NCBI GenBank assembly: GCA_003645975.1
Contig: QNDP01000063.1
Span: 1 to 7,018 of the forward strand
DNA: 7,018 nt
DNA from: Candidatus Hydrothermota bacterium
Lineage (GTDB): Bacteria; Hydrothermota; Hydrothermia; B15-G9
Direction of reading: 5' to 3'
Shown here: positions 6,958 to 7,018 of the stretch, one piece after another
Numbering within the stretch: position 1 is the stretch's first letter
How the letters are laid out: each line of letters starts with the position of its first letter
Notes under the pieces: generated by a model
What the model was told of the DNA's origin: nothing
The model's input: only the letters and a program-made list of their open reading frames with translations
Databases searched by the model: none
Program-made: the position numbers and the translations under genes

Positions 6958-7018
6958 ATGCCTAAGAAGAAGGTTAGAATTGATCCTGATCTTTGTGTGG
7001 GAGATGCAATTTGCGTTG
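6958..7018 (+). CDS. 4Fe-4S ferredoxin, Asp-ligand (CxxDxxC) type, N-terminal 20 residues only (3' end outside window)
   Basis: Small soluble electron carrier. Only 20 codons are in the window: a short basic start, then 'VRIDPDLCVGDAIC'. The pattern Cys13-x2-Asp16-x2-Cys19 aligns directly with the Pyrococcus furiosus ferredoxin N-terminus ('VSVDQDTCIGDAIC'), where Asp14 replaces the usual cysteine ligand and the cluster converts easily between 3Fe-4S and 4Fe-4S. The expected next features, 'xxCP' just downstream and a single distant Cys with Pro, lie off the edge. Start ATG at 6958 rather than 6955 is chosen from Shine-Dalgarno spacing. It is transcribed divergently from the methyltransferase operon from its own strong promoter. 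It could instead be the start of a longer ferredoxin-domain protein. The electron partners are unknown. Confidence 0.85.
   Translation, partial: MPKKKVRIDPDLCVGDAICV

Overview
The window is bacterial chromosomal DNA. Its left edge cuts through rpoC, the RNA polymerase beta-prime subunit. The rpoC fragment keeps its catalytic trigger-loop region and four-cysteine zinc site, and it carries a long stretch between the trigger-loop half 'TFHTGG' and '[10 protein letters not shown]'. That stretch resembles the SI3-type insertion found in Gram-negative-type lineages such as Proteobacteria, FCB, PVC and Aquificae, and absent from Firmicutes, Actinobacteria and Thermus. A diderm, possibly uncultured, bacterium is therefore my best guess; I cannot name the phylum.

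Layout, left to right. (1) rpoC ends at 2735 and is closed by a strong intrinsic terminator, so the rpoBC transcript probably stops there. (2) A 210-base convergent intergenic stretch holds only weak hairpins. (3) Three genes lie on the minus strand and read right to left: a DNA methyltransferase with an N-terminal excisionase-like helix-turn-helix (6533-5490), the ribosome-associated GTPase hflX (5493-4318), and a 12-helix MFS transporter (4193-3009). The methyltransferase stop and the hflX start share an ATGA, which indicates translational coupling. The MFS gene follows after 124 bases with its own good Shine-Dalgarno. (4) An AT-rich divergent intergenic region (6534-6957) carries -10 elements for the minus-strand operon, a possible decayed coding relic, and a near-consensus sigma70 promoter with an embedded palindrome. 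(5) A plus-strand gene starts at 6958 and runs off the right edge. Its first 20 residues match the start of a small ferredoxin of the Pyrococcus furiosus type, with Cys-x2-Asp-x2-Cys in place of Cys-x2-Cys-x2-Cys.

There is no common pathway. rpoC is core transcription, HflX acts in ribosome rescue and stress, the methyltransferase marks DNA, the MFS protein exports or imports an unknown solute, and the ferredoxin carries electrons. The methyltransferase is more AT-rich than rpoC, has no restriction partner visible here and is tightly fused to hflX, so it looks like an acquired solitary methyltransferase that has settled into a housekeeping operon. I do not see a clear new multi-gene system. 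The most notable items are the Asp-type ferredoxin with its palindromic promoter, and the HTH-methyltransferase/hflX coupling.
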